A stretch of DNA of 33,094 nt. Source: Alphaproteobacteria bacterium (lineage in GTDB: Bacteria > Pseudomonadota > Alphaproteobacteria > SMXS01). The position numbers were made by a program, and so were the translations under genes. Of the stretch, positions 1 to 8,508 are shown piece by piece. A model generated the notes under the pieces. The model did not search any database, was not told the origin of the DNA, and was given only the letters and a program-made list of their open reading frames with translations. Position 1 is the stretch's first letter; each line of letters starts with the position of its first letter. Location: positions 1 through 33,094 of the forward strand of contig JAURPT010000075.1 of NCBI GenBank assembly GCA_030836535.1, written 5' to 3'.

Positions 1-144
1 ATACCGATTTTCAATTCGTCCCCCTTTGATTTGTGTAATGGACTCTAGCCCATTGTACAGCCGGGCAGCAATGTCTGGCTCCGACTGGCCGTAAAAGAAC
101 AACGCCGCCCGGGGGTAGAGCGGCGTTGCCTCGCAAGGGACAGA
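1..144 (-). other. Possible fragment of an unrecognised gene at the left edge
   Basis: The minus strand is open for 48 codons from just after a TGA at 145-147 to the window edge. The peptide looks protein-like, with balanced charged and hydrophobic residues (for example GQSEPDIAARLYNGLES). There is no ATG; the only reasonable internal start is a TTG at about 102, without a convincing ribosome site. It could be the decayed 5' end of a gene continuing to the left, or chance. I do not recognise the family. Confidence 0.2.
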
Positions 145-464
145 TCAGAGAGCGGGGGGGGCTCGTGATCCGTCTTAATCAGCTTTTTTCGGGATCAGCC
201 GATAACATAAAACTGGAGTATTCCTGTAGCCAAGGTCAACCCGACGACACCCAGACCAAGTCTGGCTAGCCCCTGCGCGGAGCAAGCCGCAACTGAGGCA
301 ACATAGTGTCTTGAAAGGGTTCTGCTATTTTCACGATTGATCAATGGCTTTACTCTCTTGGTTGTTACCTATCCAATGTCTCAACTTCGGCCGGGCCTGT
401 GTGTAAAGAATAATTAATTTCAAATTCTTAACATTTCTGGGTTAGGCCCTTGATTCTTTTAAGT
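145..464. other. Non-coding stretch without a recognisable gene
   Basis: About 320 bases with no convincing reading frame on either strand. It holds a run of eight G at 154-161, a short perfect palindrome ATTGATCAAT at 336-345, and an AT-rich segment at 405-460 downstream of the small membrane-protein gene. In that segment AAGAAT and ATTCTT (about 407-430) could form a weak stem. Nothing here is strong enough to call a promoter, terminator or RNA gene. Confidence 0.4.
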
Positions 465-890
465 TCAGCCTTTCACAAAGGCTTCAGCTTTCCCCTGGGC
501 AAGCGAGGCAGCAAACAAACACGACCAATCAAAGTCCCTGCTGTCGCGCATGAAGATGCCCGCTGTTTTGGCAGTCAGGTAGATATTGGCGCCCATGCCT
601 CCCGTCACATAGCCAGTCGCTGGCAGCTTCAACATGGTCAGTCCCATTTGCGCCTGTAAGCCGACAGACCCTTCATAGGAGTTTAGTGTGAAACACACTT
701 GCTGCCCGGCACCGATGTCTGGCAATGCGATTGCTGTACCCCGAGAAAGCAACAGTTCCACATTGTGCAGGTCCTCCGCCGTTTCGTTCTGGACGACAAT
801 GTGATTGCTGAAGAAGACCAGACCCGCATAACCCACTGATCCTACGGTCAAAGCGACCAAAACAGTGACCATGAGAAATTTTTCTTTCAT
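465..890 (-). CDS. Small membrane-anchored hypothetical protein
   Basis: A 141-residue protein that I do not recognise as a family. The ATG at 890 is preferred over one 16 codons upstream because it starts directly before a classical N-terminal signal or anchor: MKEKF, then a hydrophobic stretch of about 25 residues (VTVLVALTVGSVGYAGLVFF), with an AGGA-like ribosome site about 9 bases upstream. The rest is predicted to lie outside the membrane and contains two cysteines (CFTL near the middle and SCLF near the C terminus) that could pair in the periplasm. It is divergent from the CoA-transferase pseudogene, which starts 72 bases away, so the two may have shared a promoter region. Function unknown. 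Confidence 0.6.
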   Translation of the reverse strand: MKEKFLMVTVLVALTVGSVGYAGLVFFSNHIVVQNETAEDLHNVELLLSRGTAIALPDIGAGQQVCFTLNSYEGSVGLQAQMGLTMLKLPATGYVTGGMGANIYLTAKTAGIFMRDSRDFDWSCLFAASLAQGKAEAFVKG

Positions 891-962
891 GGACGATATC
901 CTATTGCGGAATTGTGGCAATATTGGGGACAACGACACCGTGCCAAACCGAGAGACGGACCC

Positions 963-2139
963 ATGCCCTTTTTGCCTGCATCAGATGCGCTATCTCATCT
1001 TAAGGTGATCGACCTGACTCGCGTTCGGGCCGGGCCCACCTGTGCCCGCCAGTTCGCCGACTGGGGCGCCGATGTTATCATGGTAGAAATGCCAGAAAAG
1101 ATTGGCGGTCATACCGATTTTGGCGGCCGACATGGTGGCGACTTCCAGAACCTGCATCGCAACAAGCGCAGCGTGACGCTCAATCTGAAAAAGCCGGAAG
1201 GCGTTGCCATGCTTAAGGAGCTGGTAGCAAATGCAGACGTTCTCATTGAAAATTATCGGCTCGATGTAAAATTCAGGCTTGGTATTGATTATGACAGCCT
1301 TCGGGAGGTCAACCCGCGGCTGATCTACACCTCTGTTTCCGGTTTTGGCCAGGATGGCCCGTACGGCGACAGAGCAGGCGTTGACCAAATCGCCCAAGGC
1401 ATGGGCGGCTTGATGGTAGGCCAGGCGACGCTCCCCTGCGCACAGGCATTGCTGTGTCTGATATGGCAGGCGGCCTGTGCGCGGCCCTGGGAACACTGAC
1501 GGCACTGTTGGAGCGAGAAAAGTCCGGTGCAGGGTAGTGGGTGCAAACATCGCTTCTGCAATCGCAAATTTTCATGCTCGACTTTCAGGCCGCGCGCTGG
1601 CTGGTCGACGGCGAAGTACCCGGCCCGGCGGGCAATGACCATCCCACAACCGTGCCGATGGGCTGTTTTGACACCGCAGACAAACCGATCAATGTGGCCC
1701 CCTACCCTAGCATTTCGAGACATTCTGCCAGCTGATCGAGAGGCCAGACCTTTATGACGACCCCAACTATGCAACCATTCGAAACCGCTCTGACAATCGG
1801 GAAAAACTGAATCAGGAAGTCGGGCAGGCGCTCGCAAGCCAAAACAGCGAACACTGGATTGAGCTTTTCAATGATGTGGGCATCCCTTGTGGTCCGGTGA
1901 ACCAGATTGACGAAGTCTTTGACGACCCACAGGTCAAACATTTGGGCATGGCCGCAACCGTGGCATCGGGAGCCCTGGGAAATATCGACTTGGTCGCCCA
2001 GCCCATGACGCTGTCTCGCAGCCAGAACAGCCTGGTCCGAGCCACACCGGAAAGGGGCGAGAACACCGATGAAATACTGACTGAGCTTGGCTATGATCGC
2101 GGGCGCATAGCGCAATTGCGCAACCAGGACATTATCTGA
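963..2139 (+). pseudogene. Broken class III (CaiB/BaiF) CoA-transferase gene
   Basis: The conceptual product is a class III CoA transferase, a family that moves CoA between carboxylic acids. The N-terminal third is clear (KVIDLTRVRAGPTCARQFAD, then ADVLIENYR and SVSGFGQDGPYGDRAGVDQI). The gene is not intact. Near 1415-1422 a small deletion shifts the frame and removes a few residues after GGLM, after which PGDAPLRTGIAVSD continues in another frame with the family's catalytic-type Asp. At about 1534-1536 a TAG replaces the usual Gln codon in GAGQWVQTSLL. Around 1698-1728 two more shifts occur before FCQLIERPDLYDDP; the rest runs clean to the TGA at 2137-2139. Four lesions argue for a true pseudogene rather than sequencing error. 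The crotonase gene follows after 11 bases and was probably in the same operon. Confidence 0.85.
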
Positions 2140-2150
2140 AGGCTTCATCC

Positions 2151-2954
2151 ATGACCGAAACTCCATTGGCAGGCGGACAAATACTCACCCGAGTCGAAGG
2201 GCCGACGCGGTGGCTGACATTCAACCAGCCTGAAAAACACAATGCAGTATCGCTGGAAATGTCAGAGGCAGCCTGCGAGGTCATTGATGCCTTTGCCGGG
2301 AATATTGACGAGCGTGTGTTGGTTGTTGAGGGCGCGGGCGACAAGGCCTTCGTCTCTGGCGCTGACATCTCCGAGTTCGACAAGAAGCGCAACAATGCGG
2401 AAACATCAGACGAGTACGGTCGGCTGTTTTTCAAAATGTTCGAAGCCCTCAGAGATGTTGAGAAGCCAACCATTGCCATGATCCAGGGCTATTGTTTTGG
2501 CGGTGGTGTGGCCATTGCAACGTGCTGCGACATTCGCCTGTGCGCCAATGACGCCCTATTTGCCGTGCCCGCTGCACGCCTAGGCGTGGGATATCGAGCA
2601 GAATTCGTCAAGATGCTGCTGGACATCGTTGGTCCCGCAAAGGCCAAGGAAATCCTGTATGCCGTCCGCCGTTTTTCCGCTGCTGAAGCGTTCGGTATGG
2701 GCCTCGTCAACCAGGTAACTTCCGCTTCAGAATTGCCGAAACTGGTCGCTGACTATACAACCAGTATTGGCGAAAATGCGCCGCTTTCACTACGGGCAGC
2801 CAAAATCATTGTGAATGAGCTACTTAAAGATGAAAGCGTTCGCAACACACCCAAAACCAAGCAAGTAATTGACGATTGTGCTGACAGCGAAGACTTCCGC
2901 AATGCTCGCCGCGCCTTCATGAACAAGGAAAAGGCTATATTTACAGGGCGGTAA
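2151..2954 (+). CDS. Enoyl-CoA hydratase/isomerase family protein lacking both hydratase glutamates
   Basis: A 267-residue crotonase-fold protein of normal family length. The two oxyanion-hole regions are present (AFVSGADISEF around residues 67-76; GYCFGGGVAIATCCDIRL around 113-130), so it should bind and polarise an acyl-CoA thioester. The two glutamates that classical enoyl-CoA hydratases use to add water (Glu144 and Glu164 of rat mitochondrial hydratase) align with Ala121 and Ala141, in GGGVA and VPAARLG. A standard hydratase reaction is therefore unlikely; isomerase, decarboxylase, hydrolase or C-C lyase chemistry is possible. It starts 11 bases after the broken CoA transferase, so it is probably the surviving partner of a decayed operon. 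The ATG at 2151 gives a normal N terminus. Confidence 0.88.
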   Translation: MTETPLAGGQILTRVEGPTRWLTFNQPEKHNAVSLEMSEAACEVIDAFAGNIDERVLVVEGAGDKAFVSGADISEFDKKRNNAETSDEYGRLFFKMFEALRDVEKPTIAMIQGYCFGGGVAIATCCDIRLCANDALFAVPAARLGVGYRAEFVKMLLDIVGPAKAKEILYAVRRFSAAEAFGMGLVNQVTSASELPKLVADYTTSIGENAPLSLRAAKIIVNELLKDESVRNTPKTKQVIDDCADSEDFRNARRAFMNKEKAIFTGR

Positions 2955-3114
2955 AGGGGAAAAATCCATTTGTTAAGATGTGATAAGAGCCCCCATTAAT
3001 CCCACACATCCATCACATGCCCGTTAGTATCTGGTGCAGCGCCCTTGCCGAGCCGCGATGAACTATTGCCTTGGCACATTGGCAACATTCAGTAGAGAGG
3101 GGCCGGCCAATATT

Positions 3115-3777
3115 ATGGATGCTCTTGTTCAACAGGATGAGGCCTTTGCCGAAGCCAAATTATTTGAAAGCTTATTACCCGCTTTCGATAGGGCAACTTT
3201 TGTTGCCGACGAAGCCGGCAGGCTGATTACGGCAACGCCCGACATATATAAATCGCTGGGCATCAGAAAATCCGATATCTATGAACTCAATGTCACGGAC
3301 ATTTTCGACGGCTTGAATGTCAGGGAGTGCAGCAACCTGAATGGCAGGACCTGTCGGGCCAATCCAAAAGATATCTCGAAGGCCATTCAGATTGACCTCA
3401 ATGGCCGACGGCATATGGCGACCCTAAATGTCATCACGATTGATGGCGAAGACGTTGCTGCGTCCCAGAATGGTTTCTACCAGGTTTATACGGTCAAAAT
3501 CTCTGCCGAGACTCCTCCAGCCCGGCAGAATGGGATGAGCCAGGCCGTAGGCGACAGCATCTACAAGGCCGTGGTTGACGCCAGCAACGAGGGCATTTTC
3601 TACCTGCTGCCTATGCATAATGAAGACGGGCTGATCACGGACTTTCTCATAGAAGATATCAACCCCCGCGGCCTCGAAATGTTGCACCAGCAGGACCGGA
3701 ACCCGCGTGGGTGCCCCTGTCGCAGATTTTGCCTGATTATACCGGTTTCGGCTGGTTCAATCGCTATTGCGAGGTGA
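3115..3777 (+). CDS. N-terminal part of a multi-PAS sensor histidine kinase (frameshifted)
   Basis: This frame encodes the front of the kinase that continues at 3711 in another frame. The first part (FESLLPAFDRATFVADEAG onward) looks like a PAS fold. A second PAS domain starts at about 3550 (IYKAVVDASNEGIFYLLP, then DFLIEDINPRGLEML) and its second half lies in the other frame. Adding one G to the run GGG at 3709-3711 would join the halves as NPRG-VPLSQILPDYTG, so a one-base deletion in a G run is the simplest explanation. The last 22 or so residues of this frame are out-of-frame sequence. ATG 3115 is chosen as start; ATG 3058 and GTG 3034 are also in frame. The ribosome site is weak in all three cases. 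Confidence 0.6.
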   Translation: MDALVQQDEAFAEAKLFESLLPAFDRATFVADEAGRLITATPDIYKSLGIRKSDIYELNVTDIFDGLNVRECSNLNGRTCRANPKDISKAIQIDLNGRRHMATLNVITIDGEDVAASQNGFYQVYTVKISAETPPARQNGMSQAVGDSIYKAVVDASNEGIFYLLPMHNEDGLITDFLIEDINPRGLEMLHQQDRNPRGCPCRRFCLIIPVSAGSIAIAR

Positions 3778-6167
3778 TGGAAACAGGCATCACCTATGAT
3801 GAAGAAGTGCCTGTTCTCATGTCAGAACTCAAAGAAAACTGGATTGAGCATCTGGTCATAAAGTCGGGCGAAGGGGTCATTGTTCATATTCGTGATCTCA
3901 CCCTTCAGCACACCTATCAGGAAGAACTGAAAAAAAGTGAACGGCAATATCGCGATCTGGTCGATATCGCTTCAGACGTAATTTGGGAAACGGATGCCAC
4001 GGGACGCATTACCTATATTTCATCCGCCTATGAAGCCATATCGGGCCGTCGCGTTCAGGACCTACTTGATTCCATATTATGGGACCAGGGCGGCACATCG
4101 GCATTTCCAGACGATTGGCAGGTAATCGCCGACGCATTTCATGCTCGCCAACCCTATCGCAACATTTCCGTTGGCGAGGAATTGGATAACGGCAACGTTA
4201 TTTATTGGAACAATAACGGGACCCCCGTCTTTTCCGACAATGGCACATTTCTGGGATATCGCGGCACCTCTACCAATATCACCCACCAGGTACAGGCCAA
4301 CCAGGAACTACGGCAAAGTGAACAGAACCTTGCCCATACGCAACAGCTTGCTCAATTAGGCAGCTGGGAATGGAATATTCAGCAGGATATCTGCCGCTGG
4401 TCCGACCAACTCTACACGCTGCTGGGCCTCAATCGCTCGATGACAGCCCCATCTATTGCGGACCTTGTTGACTGTGCTCACCCTGAGGATAAAGAAACGG
4501 TTGTTGCCGCGTTCAATACGCTGCTAGACCCAACAAAGGGGTCCACAGAAATAGATTACCGCATTGTCCGAGTTGACGGTGAGGCCCGGTTCGTTCATGC
4601 CCAGGCGAATGCCGAATTCGACAATAATAACCAGCCGGTCATGGTCGTTGGTAGTTTGCAGGACCGCACTGACATTGTAGCGGCCGAAGCAGCCTTGCGA
4701 TTCAGTGAAGAGCGGTTGAGAGACATTCTAGAGGCATCTGCCGACTTTATCTGGGAAACCGGGGCCGACCACAGAACAACCGTGATGTCACTCGGTTCTT
4801 CAACAAAAGCGTCAGAGAATTATGTCTATGCGATTGGATCGACACCTTGGGAGAATGTTGCACGCAAGGGCAAGTCGAAGGGGTTCGACCATATGCAGCG
4901 CTTCTTCGAAAACCGGGAAGCGTTCCGTGAACTAAGAACGTCGGTTCGACATCTGGACGGCTCATCGACCTATTGGAGCACCAGCGCGACACCCGCCTAC
5001 GACACATTAGGGAATTTCATTGGTTTCCGGGGAACCTCTCGGGACATTACCGAGCCCGTCCTGGCTGAAACCAAAGTTCGCAAAGCCGACCGCATGATTC
5101 AGGCGATCAGGGATAATGCACCGGTTGGCCTGATTACCCTGGATCTCAAAGGACGGGTAGAAAGCCTGAACCACTACGCTGAGCGGATATTAGGTTTCAC
5201 CGAGACAGAAGTTCTGGGTGCGAGCTCTGCACTGCTACTGGCCGATACCGATGCCAACGACGTGATTCAGGATTTCGCAGCTTACGTTAAGACCGGCAAA
5301 AGCGATCTGGTCGGCCAGGGCGTCAAGGAATTGTTGGCCAAGCGCAAAGACGGCACAGAATTTCCAATCGACATTACACTGGAAGAGATGGAGCACGCTG
5401 ACGAATGCCTGTTCATCTGCAGTTTTGTCGATACAACTGAACAAAAGCTGATGCAGGAGAAATTGCGGCAGTCACAGCGCATGGACGCCATGGGGCAATT
5501 GACCGGTGGCGTCGCCCACGATTTCAACAATATCCTGCTAGGCATGCAGTTGAACCTCGAATTCCTGCAATCAAACCTGTCTACAGACCCAGACAACAGA
5601 CAATTTGTCGACTCCGTCCTGGACTCGGTAGAAAAGGCAGCGGAGCTAACGTCACAACTGTTGTCATATTCCCGCCGGCAGGTGCTCGTCCCCCAACATG
5701 TCAATGTTAACAAGACCTTGCTGGAACTGTCGACAATGGTGGACCGTACGCTTGAAGAATCAATCGACATCAGAACAGACCTCGGTCAAAGCCTGGACAT
5801 GGTTGAGCTTGACCCACGACAGCTGGAAAATGCTGTTCTTAACTTGTGCATCAATGCCAGCCATGCCATGCGCAGTGGTGGCACCCTGACGATCCGATCA
5901 CAAAACCAGACCTTGACCGGTGAAGGTGGCAGCGCGGTTCGTTACGTGGCGGTATCAGTTGAAGATACGGGCACAGGCATGTCGCCGGAAGTGGTGGAAA
6001 AAGCCTTTGAACCGTTCTTTGCCACCAAGGACATCGGGCAGGGCAGTGGGCTGGGACTGTCTATGGTACAGGGCTTTGCCGTGCAGTCCGGCGGCCATGT
6101 GAAGATTCAGAGCGCACTCGGAGTTGGCACGAATGTCACTATGTTCTTCCCGACGGACAACTCTTAG
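3711..6167 (+). CDS. Multi-PAS sensor histidine kinase, main part with kinase core
   Basis: This 818-codon frame carries most of an orphan two-component sensor kinase. In order: the second half of a PAS domain (from VPLSQILPDYTGFGWF), then four further PAS/PAC units beginning near SERQYRDLVDIASDVIWE, GSWEWNIQQDICRWSD, LRDILEASADFIWE and MIQAIRDNAPVGLITLD. Then come a dimerisation/H-box with the phospho-acceptor His in GGVAHDFNNILLG (codon 5517-5519), an N-box (NAVLNLCINASHAMR), a G1 box (VEDTGTGMS) and a G2 box (GQGSGLGLSMVQGF). No transmembrane segment or receiver domain is seen, so it is probably a cytosolic sensor. No response regulator is encoded nearby. The real start is probably 3115; GTG 3711 is only the first in-frame start after the frame break. 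The sequenced allele may be inactive, or the break may be an assembly error. Confidence 0.8.
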   Translation: MPLSQILPDYTGFGWFNRYCEVMETGITYDEEVPVLMSELKENWIEHLVIKSGEGVIVHIRDLTLQHTYQEELKKSERQYRDLVDIASDVIWETDATGRITYISSAYEAISGRRVQDLLDSILWDQGGTSAFPDDWQVIADAFHARQPYRNISVGEELDNGNVIYWNNNGTPVFSDNGTFLGYRGTSTNITHQVQANQELRQSEQNLAHTQQLAQLGSWEWNIQQDICRWSDQLYTLLGLNRSMTAPSIADLVDCAHPEDKETVVAAFNTLLDPTKGSTEIDYRIVRVDGEARFVHAQANAEFDNNNQPVMVVGSLQDRTDIVAAEAALRFSEERLRDILEASADFIWETGADHRTTVMSLGSSTKASENYVYAIGSTPWENVARKGKSKGFDHMQRFFENREAFRELRTSVRHLDGSSTYWSTSATPAYDTLGNFIGFRGTSRDITEPVLAETKVRKADRMIQAIRDNAPVGLITLDLKGRVESLNHYAERILGFTETEVLGASSALLLADTDANDVIQDFAAYVKTGKSDLVGQGVKELLAKRKDGTEFPIDITLEEMEHADECLFICSFVDTTEQKLMQEKLRQSQRMDAMGQLTGGVAHDFNNILLGMQLNLEFLQSNLSTDPDNRQFVDSVLDSVEKAAELTSQLLSYSRRQVLVPQHVNVNKTLLELSTMVDRTLEESIDIRTDLGQSLDMVELDPRQLENAVLNLCINASHAMRSGGTLTIRSQNQTLTGEGGSAVRYVAVSVEDTGTGMSPEVVEKAFEPFFATKDIGQGSGLGLSMVQGFAVQSGGHVKIQSALGVGTNVTMFFPTDNS

Positions 6168-6199
6168 CCCGTGGTTAACCTGCGCAACTGAATCACTGA

Positions 6200-6229
6200 T
6201 TGGACCGCCACCTCCTCGCGCGACATAAT
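6200..6229 (+). promoter_or_regulatory. Candidate sigma-70-type promoter of the MDR reductase gene
   Basis: TTGGAC at 6200-6205 and CATAAT at 6224-6229 are separated by 18 bases and lie about 30 bases before the ATG at 6260, which has a strong ribosome site (GAGGGGGG). This is pattern matching only. Confidence 0.4.
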
Positions 6230-6259
6230 ACCCCCACTATTGGATGAGGGGGGAACACG

Positions 6260-7288
6260 ATGGCGCACATCCCGAACGATGCACGCAACCAGCAGCTATA
6301 CCTGAAACGCGTGCCACACGGCACAGCCGGGCCGGATGATTTTGAAGTCCGCGAGATAGCAGTGCCAGAGCCGGGCGACGGCCAAGTGTTGGTGGAAGCC
6401 CACTATCTTTCGGTCGACGCGGCCCTGCGCCTTATCATGCAAGACAGTGACGACTTTTTGTTCCGGGTGAAACCGGGCGATTTGGTACGCGGCTCCGCAG
6501 CGAGTCGCGTGATTGAGTCCAACAACCCCGCCTTTGCTGAAGGAGACTGGGTTACCGGTTCAATGGGTGTACAGAACTACTCTGTCATGGAAGCCGAAGA
6601 ACTGGAGAAATGCGACCCGGATGCCGCCCCGCTGCCCACCTGGCTGGGCGGCATGGGTGTGTCCGGCCTGACAGCTTATTTCGCCGTGCTGGAAGAGTGC
6701 AAACCTGGCCCCGGCACTACGTTTTTGGTCAATGGGGCCGCCGGCGCTGTTGGGTCAATCGCCGGGCAAATCGCCCGCATTCAGGGGGCTAAGGTCATCG
6801 GCGTGACGGGTTCTGACGAAAAATGTAAATGGTTGACCGAAGAACTCGGCTTTGACGTGGCCATCAACTACAAGACGGCAGATCTGTATGACGCCATGCT
6901 TGAGGCTGCCCCCGACCGGATCGATGCCATCTTCGACAATGTCGGTGGTCCTATCCTGAATGAAAGCCTGCGCCTGATTGGCATGAAAGGCACCGTTTTG
7001 CTGTGTGGTGCCACGTCTCAATATACCGAGGAAGAAGTCACCGGCCCTTCCAACTATATCTGGCTGGGCACCATGCGCGCCCGTATGCAGGGCTTTGTGG
7101 TTTATGACTTTGCGGAAAAGTTTGAAGAAGCCCGCGCACAGATGGCCGAATGGGTCAAAAGTGGCAAGCTGGTCATGCGTGACAACATGATCGACGGCGA
7201 TGTCGCCGACTATCCCGCCATCTTCCAGCAACTCTATGAGGGGACCGATCTCGGCAAGATGCTGGTGAAATTGCCAGCTGCTGACTAG
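6260..7288 (+). CDS. Zinc-independent MDR-family NADP-dependent oxidoreductase
   Basis: A 342-residue medium-chain reductase of the prostaglandin reductase / CurA-like branch, enzymes that reduce activated double bonds with NADPH in the cytosol. Visible features are the N-terminal catalytic fold (PEPGDGQVLVEAHYLSVDA), the YFAVLEECKPGPG linker and the nucleotide-binding motif VNGAAGAVGSIAGQIA, followed by GAKVIGVTGSDEKC. The usual structural zinc cysteines of alcohol dehydrogenases are absent. Length is typical. The ATG at 6260 follows GAGGGGGGAACAC, an excellent ribosome site. The gene converges on the VOC gene and their stop codons overlap at 7285-7288. The substrate cannot be told from sequence; the surrounding catabolic genes suggest an unsaturated carbonyl intermediate. 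Confidence 0.88.
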   Translation: MAHIPNDARNQQLYLKRVPHGTAGPDDFEVREIAVPEPGDGQVLVEAHYLSVDAALRLIMQDSDDFLFRVKPGDLVRGSAASRVIESNNPAFAEGDWVTGSMGVQNYSVMEAEELEKCDPDAAPLPTWLGGMGVSGLTAYFAVLEECKPGPGTTFLVNGAAGAVGSIAGQIARIQGAKVIGVTGSDEKCKWLTEELGFDVAINYKTADLYDAMLEAAPDRIDAIFDNVGGPILNESLRLIGMKGTVLLCGATSQYTEEEVTGPSNYIWLGTMRARMQGFVVYDFAEKFEEARAQMAEWVKSGKLVMRDNMIDGDVADYPAIFQQLYEGTDLGKMLVKLPAAD

Positions 7289-7785
7289 TCCTTGCCCGTT
7301 GCCCGCCTGTAGGGAATGGGCGATTCGTTAAAGTCCATGACCATACGACCCCTCTCGCTGGTGATTTCCTGGAATTCCACCACATTGCCATCCGGGTCGC
7401 GGGCATAGGTGGTAATCACCGTCGGGCCAAGCTGAACCGGTGGTGTGTGGAACTCAACACCTGCGGCTGACAGACGCTCATATTCCCCCTGCACGTCGGT
7501 CACATCAAAGCAGATATGCGTCAGGCCATGGTTGTTGACCGGGCGGTTGGGTACATGGGGTGCAGGCTCTGGTTCGGCATATTCAAACAGCTCAACATGT
7601 AGATTGCTGAACTGCACCATGACCGCGCGGGTCTTGACACCTTTCAGGGCCGTTACCGCCTCAATCTCGGGGCCCTCCAGCTCGACATCCACGACGATAT
7701 CACCGCCTAACAAGTCACCATAAAAGCCAATCAGGCGATCCAGATCACCGGTAGAGATAGATGTGTGATGCACGCCATTAATCAT
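7285..7785 (-). CDS. VOC family (glyoxalase/dioxygenase fold) protein
   Basis: A 166-residue vicinal-oxygen-chelate protein. Two beta-alpha-beta-beta-beta units are recognisable: INGVHHTSISTGDLDRLIGF at the start, then HVELFEY, and a second unit with LTHICFDVTDVQGEY and DPDGNVVEFQEI. Metal-ligand-like residues are His (VHHTS), His (LTHIC) and Glu (VVEFQE). Members include glyoxalases, epimerases and extradiol dioxygenases; the exact reaction cannot be assigned. ATG 7785 is chosen because it follows GGGGGAACAAA; a longer open frame upstream overlaps the divergent nitroreductase and is not credible. The start lies 67 bases from that of the nitroreductase, so the two probably share a divergent promoter region. 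Confidence 0.85.
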   Translation of the reverse strand: MINGVHHTSISTGDLDRLIGFYGDLLGGDIVVDVELEGPEIEAVTALKGVKTRAVMVQFSNLHVELFEYAEPEPAPHVPNRPVNNHGLTHICFDVTDVQGEYERLSAAGVEFHTPPVQLGPTVITTYARDPDGNVVEFQEITSERGRMVMDFNESPIPYRRATGKD

Positions 7786-7852
7786 TTTGTTCCCCCTTTT
7801 GCGCCAGCCATTACATGATAGGACCATGCCAGCAATTCCCAGGGAGGGGAAA

Positions 7853-8497
7853 ATGAAAAATGACGCCAACTTGTTTGATACCATGTTCACCATGCGCGCC
7901 ATGCGCCGGCTGAAACCTGATCCTGTTCCTGAAGAACTGGTAGAACAAATCCTCCGTGCGGGACAGGCGGCACCCAATGGCGGCAATGCCCAGAACTGGG
8001 GTTTCATCGTGGTCAAAGACCCCAACGTCAAGAAACAGATCCAACACTTCTACGCCAAAGCCTATGACGACATGGTCGGCCCGCACTATCAGTCGATCAT
8101 CGATAGCATGGAAGAGGGCGCCGAAAAGGACAAATTTGTCCGTCAGATTTCGGCCACAAAGCACCTGACCGACCACTACCACGAAGCACCCGTGATGATT
8201 GTCGCCTGCCTGAATGTTGGTGCGGCCGGTGCCAATGCGGGCAGTGGGGCCTCCATTTACCCTGCAGTGCAGAACATGCTGTTGGCCGCCCGGGCATTGG
8301 GGCTCGGAGCAACACTGACATCACGCCACATGATCTTTGGGCAGGAAGTTGATGCCGCCCTGGGCCTGCCAGACGACATCAAGTCATTCGCCATTCTGCC
8401 AATTGGTTATCCTGAGGGAAATTTCGGGCCGGTTGGGCGCGGGCCGCTGGAAGAGATTGTCTACAAAGACCAGTGGGGGGCTTCCTATTTCACGTGA
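7853..8497 (+). CDS. Nitroreductase family protein
   Basis: A 214-residue FMN-dependent nitroreductase-fold protein. The N-terminal phosphate-contacting region (FTMRAMRRLKPDPVPEEL) and the FMN-pocket stretch RAGQAAPNGGNAQNWGFIVV are typical, as is the C-terminal AARALGLGATLTSRH helix followed by LPIGYPEG. Such enzymes reduce nitro groups, quinones, enones or flavins with NAD(P)H and act as dimers. The ATG at 7853 sits behind a very strong ribosome site (AGGGAGGGGAAA); upstream in-frame starts lack one. It is divergent from the VOC gene and converges on the TPR gene. Confidence 0.88.
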   Translation: MKNDANLFDTMFTMRAMRRLKPDPVPEELVEQILRAGQAAPNGGNAQNWGFIVVKDPNVKKQIQHFYAKAYDDMVGPHYQSIIDSMEEGAEKDKFVRQISATKHLTDHYHEAPVMIVACLNVGAAGANAGSGASIYPAVQNMLLAARALGLGATLTSRHMIFGQEVDAALGLPDDIKSFAILPIGYPEGNFGPVGRGPLEEIVYKDQWGASYFT

Positions 8498-8508
8498 GGC
8501 GGCACGCC

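Noticed and set aside
100-128. A 9-bp perfect hairpin (CAACGCCGC with GCGGCGTTG) followed on the minus strand by TTCTTTTAC
   Set aside because: No gene clearly ends here on the minus strand, the T run is interrupted, and the hairpin lies inside a possible open frame; it is too weak to call a terminator.
336-345. Palindrome ATTGATCAAT
   Set aside because: Ten-base palindromes occur by chance and no gene start is at a suitable distance.
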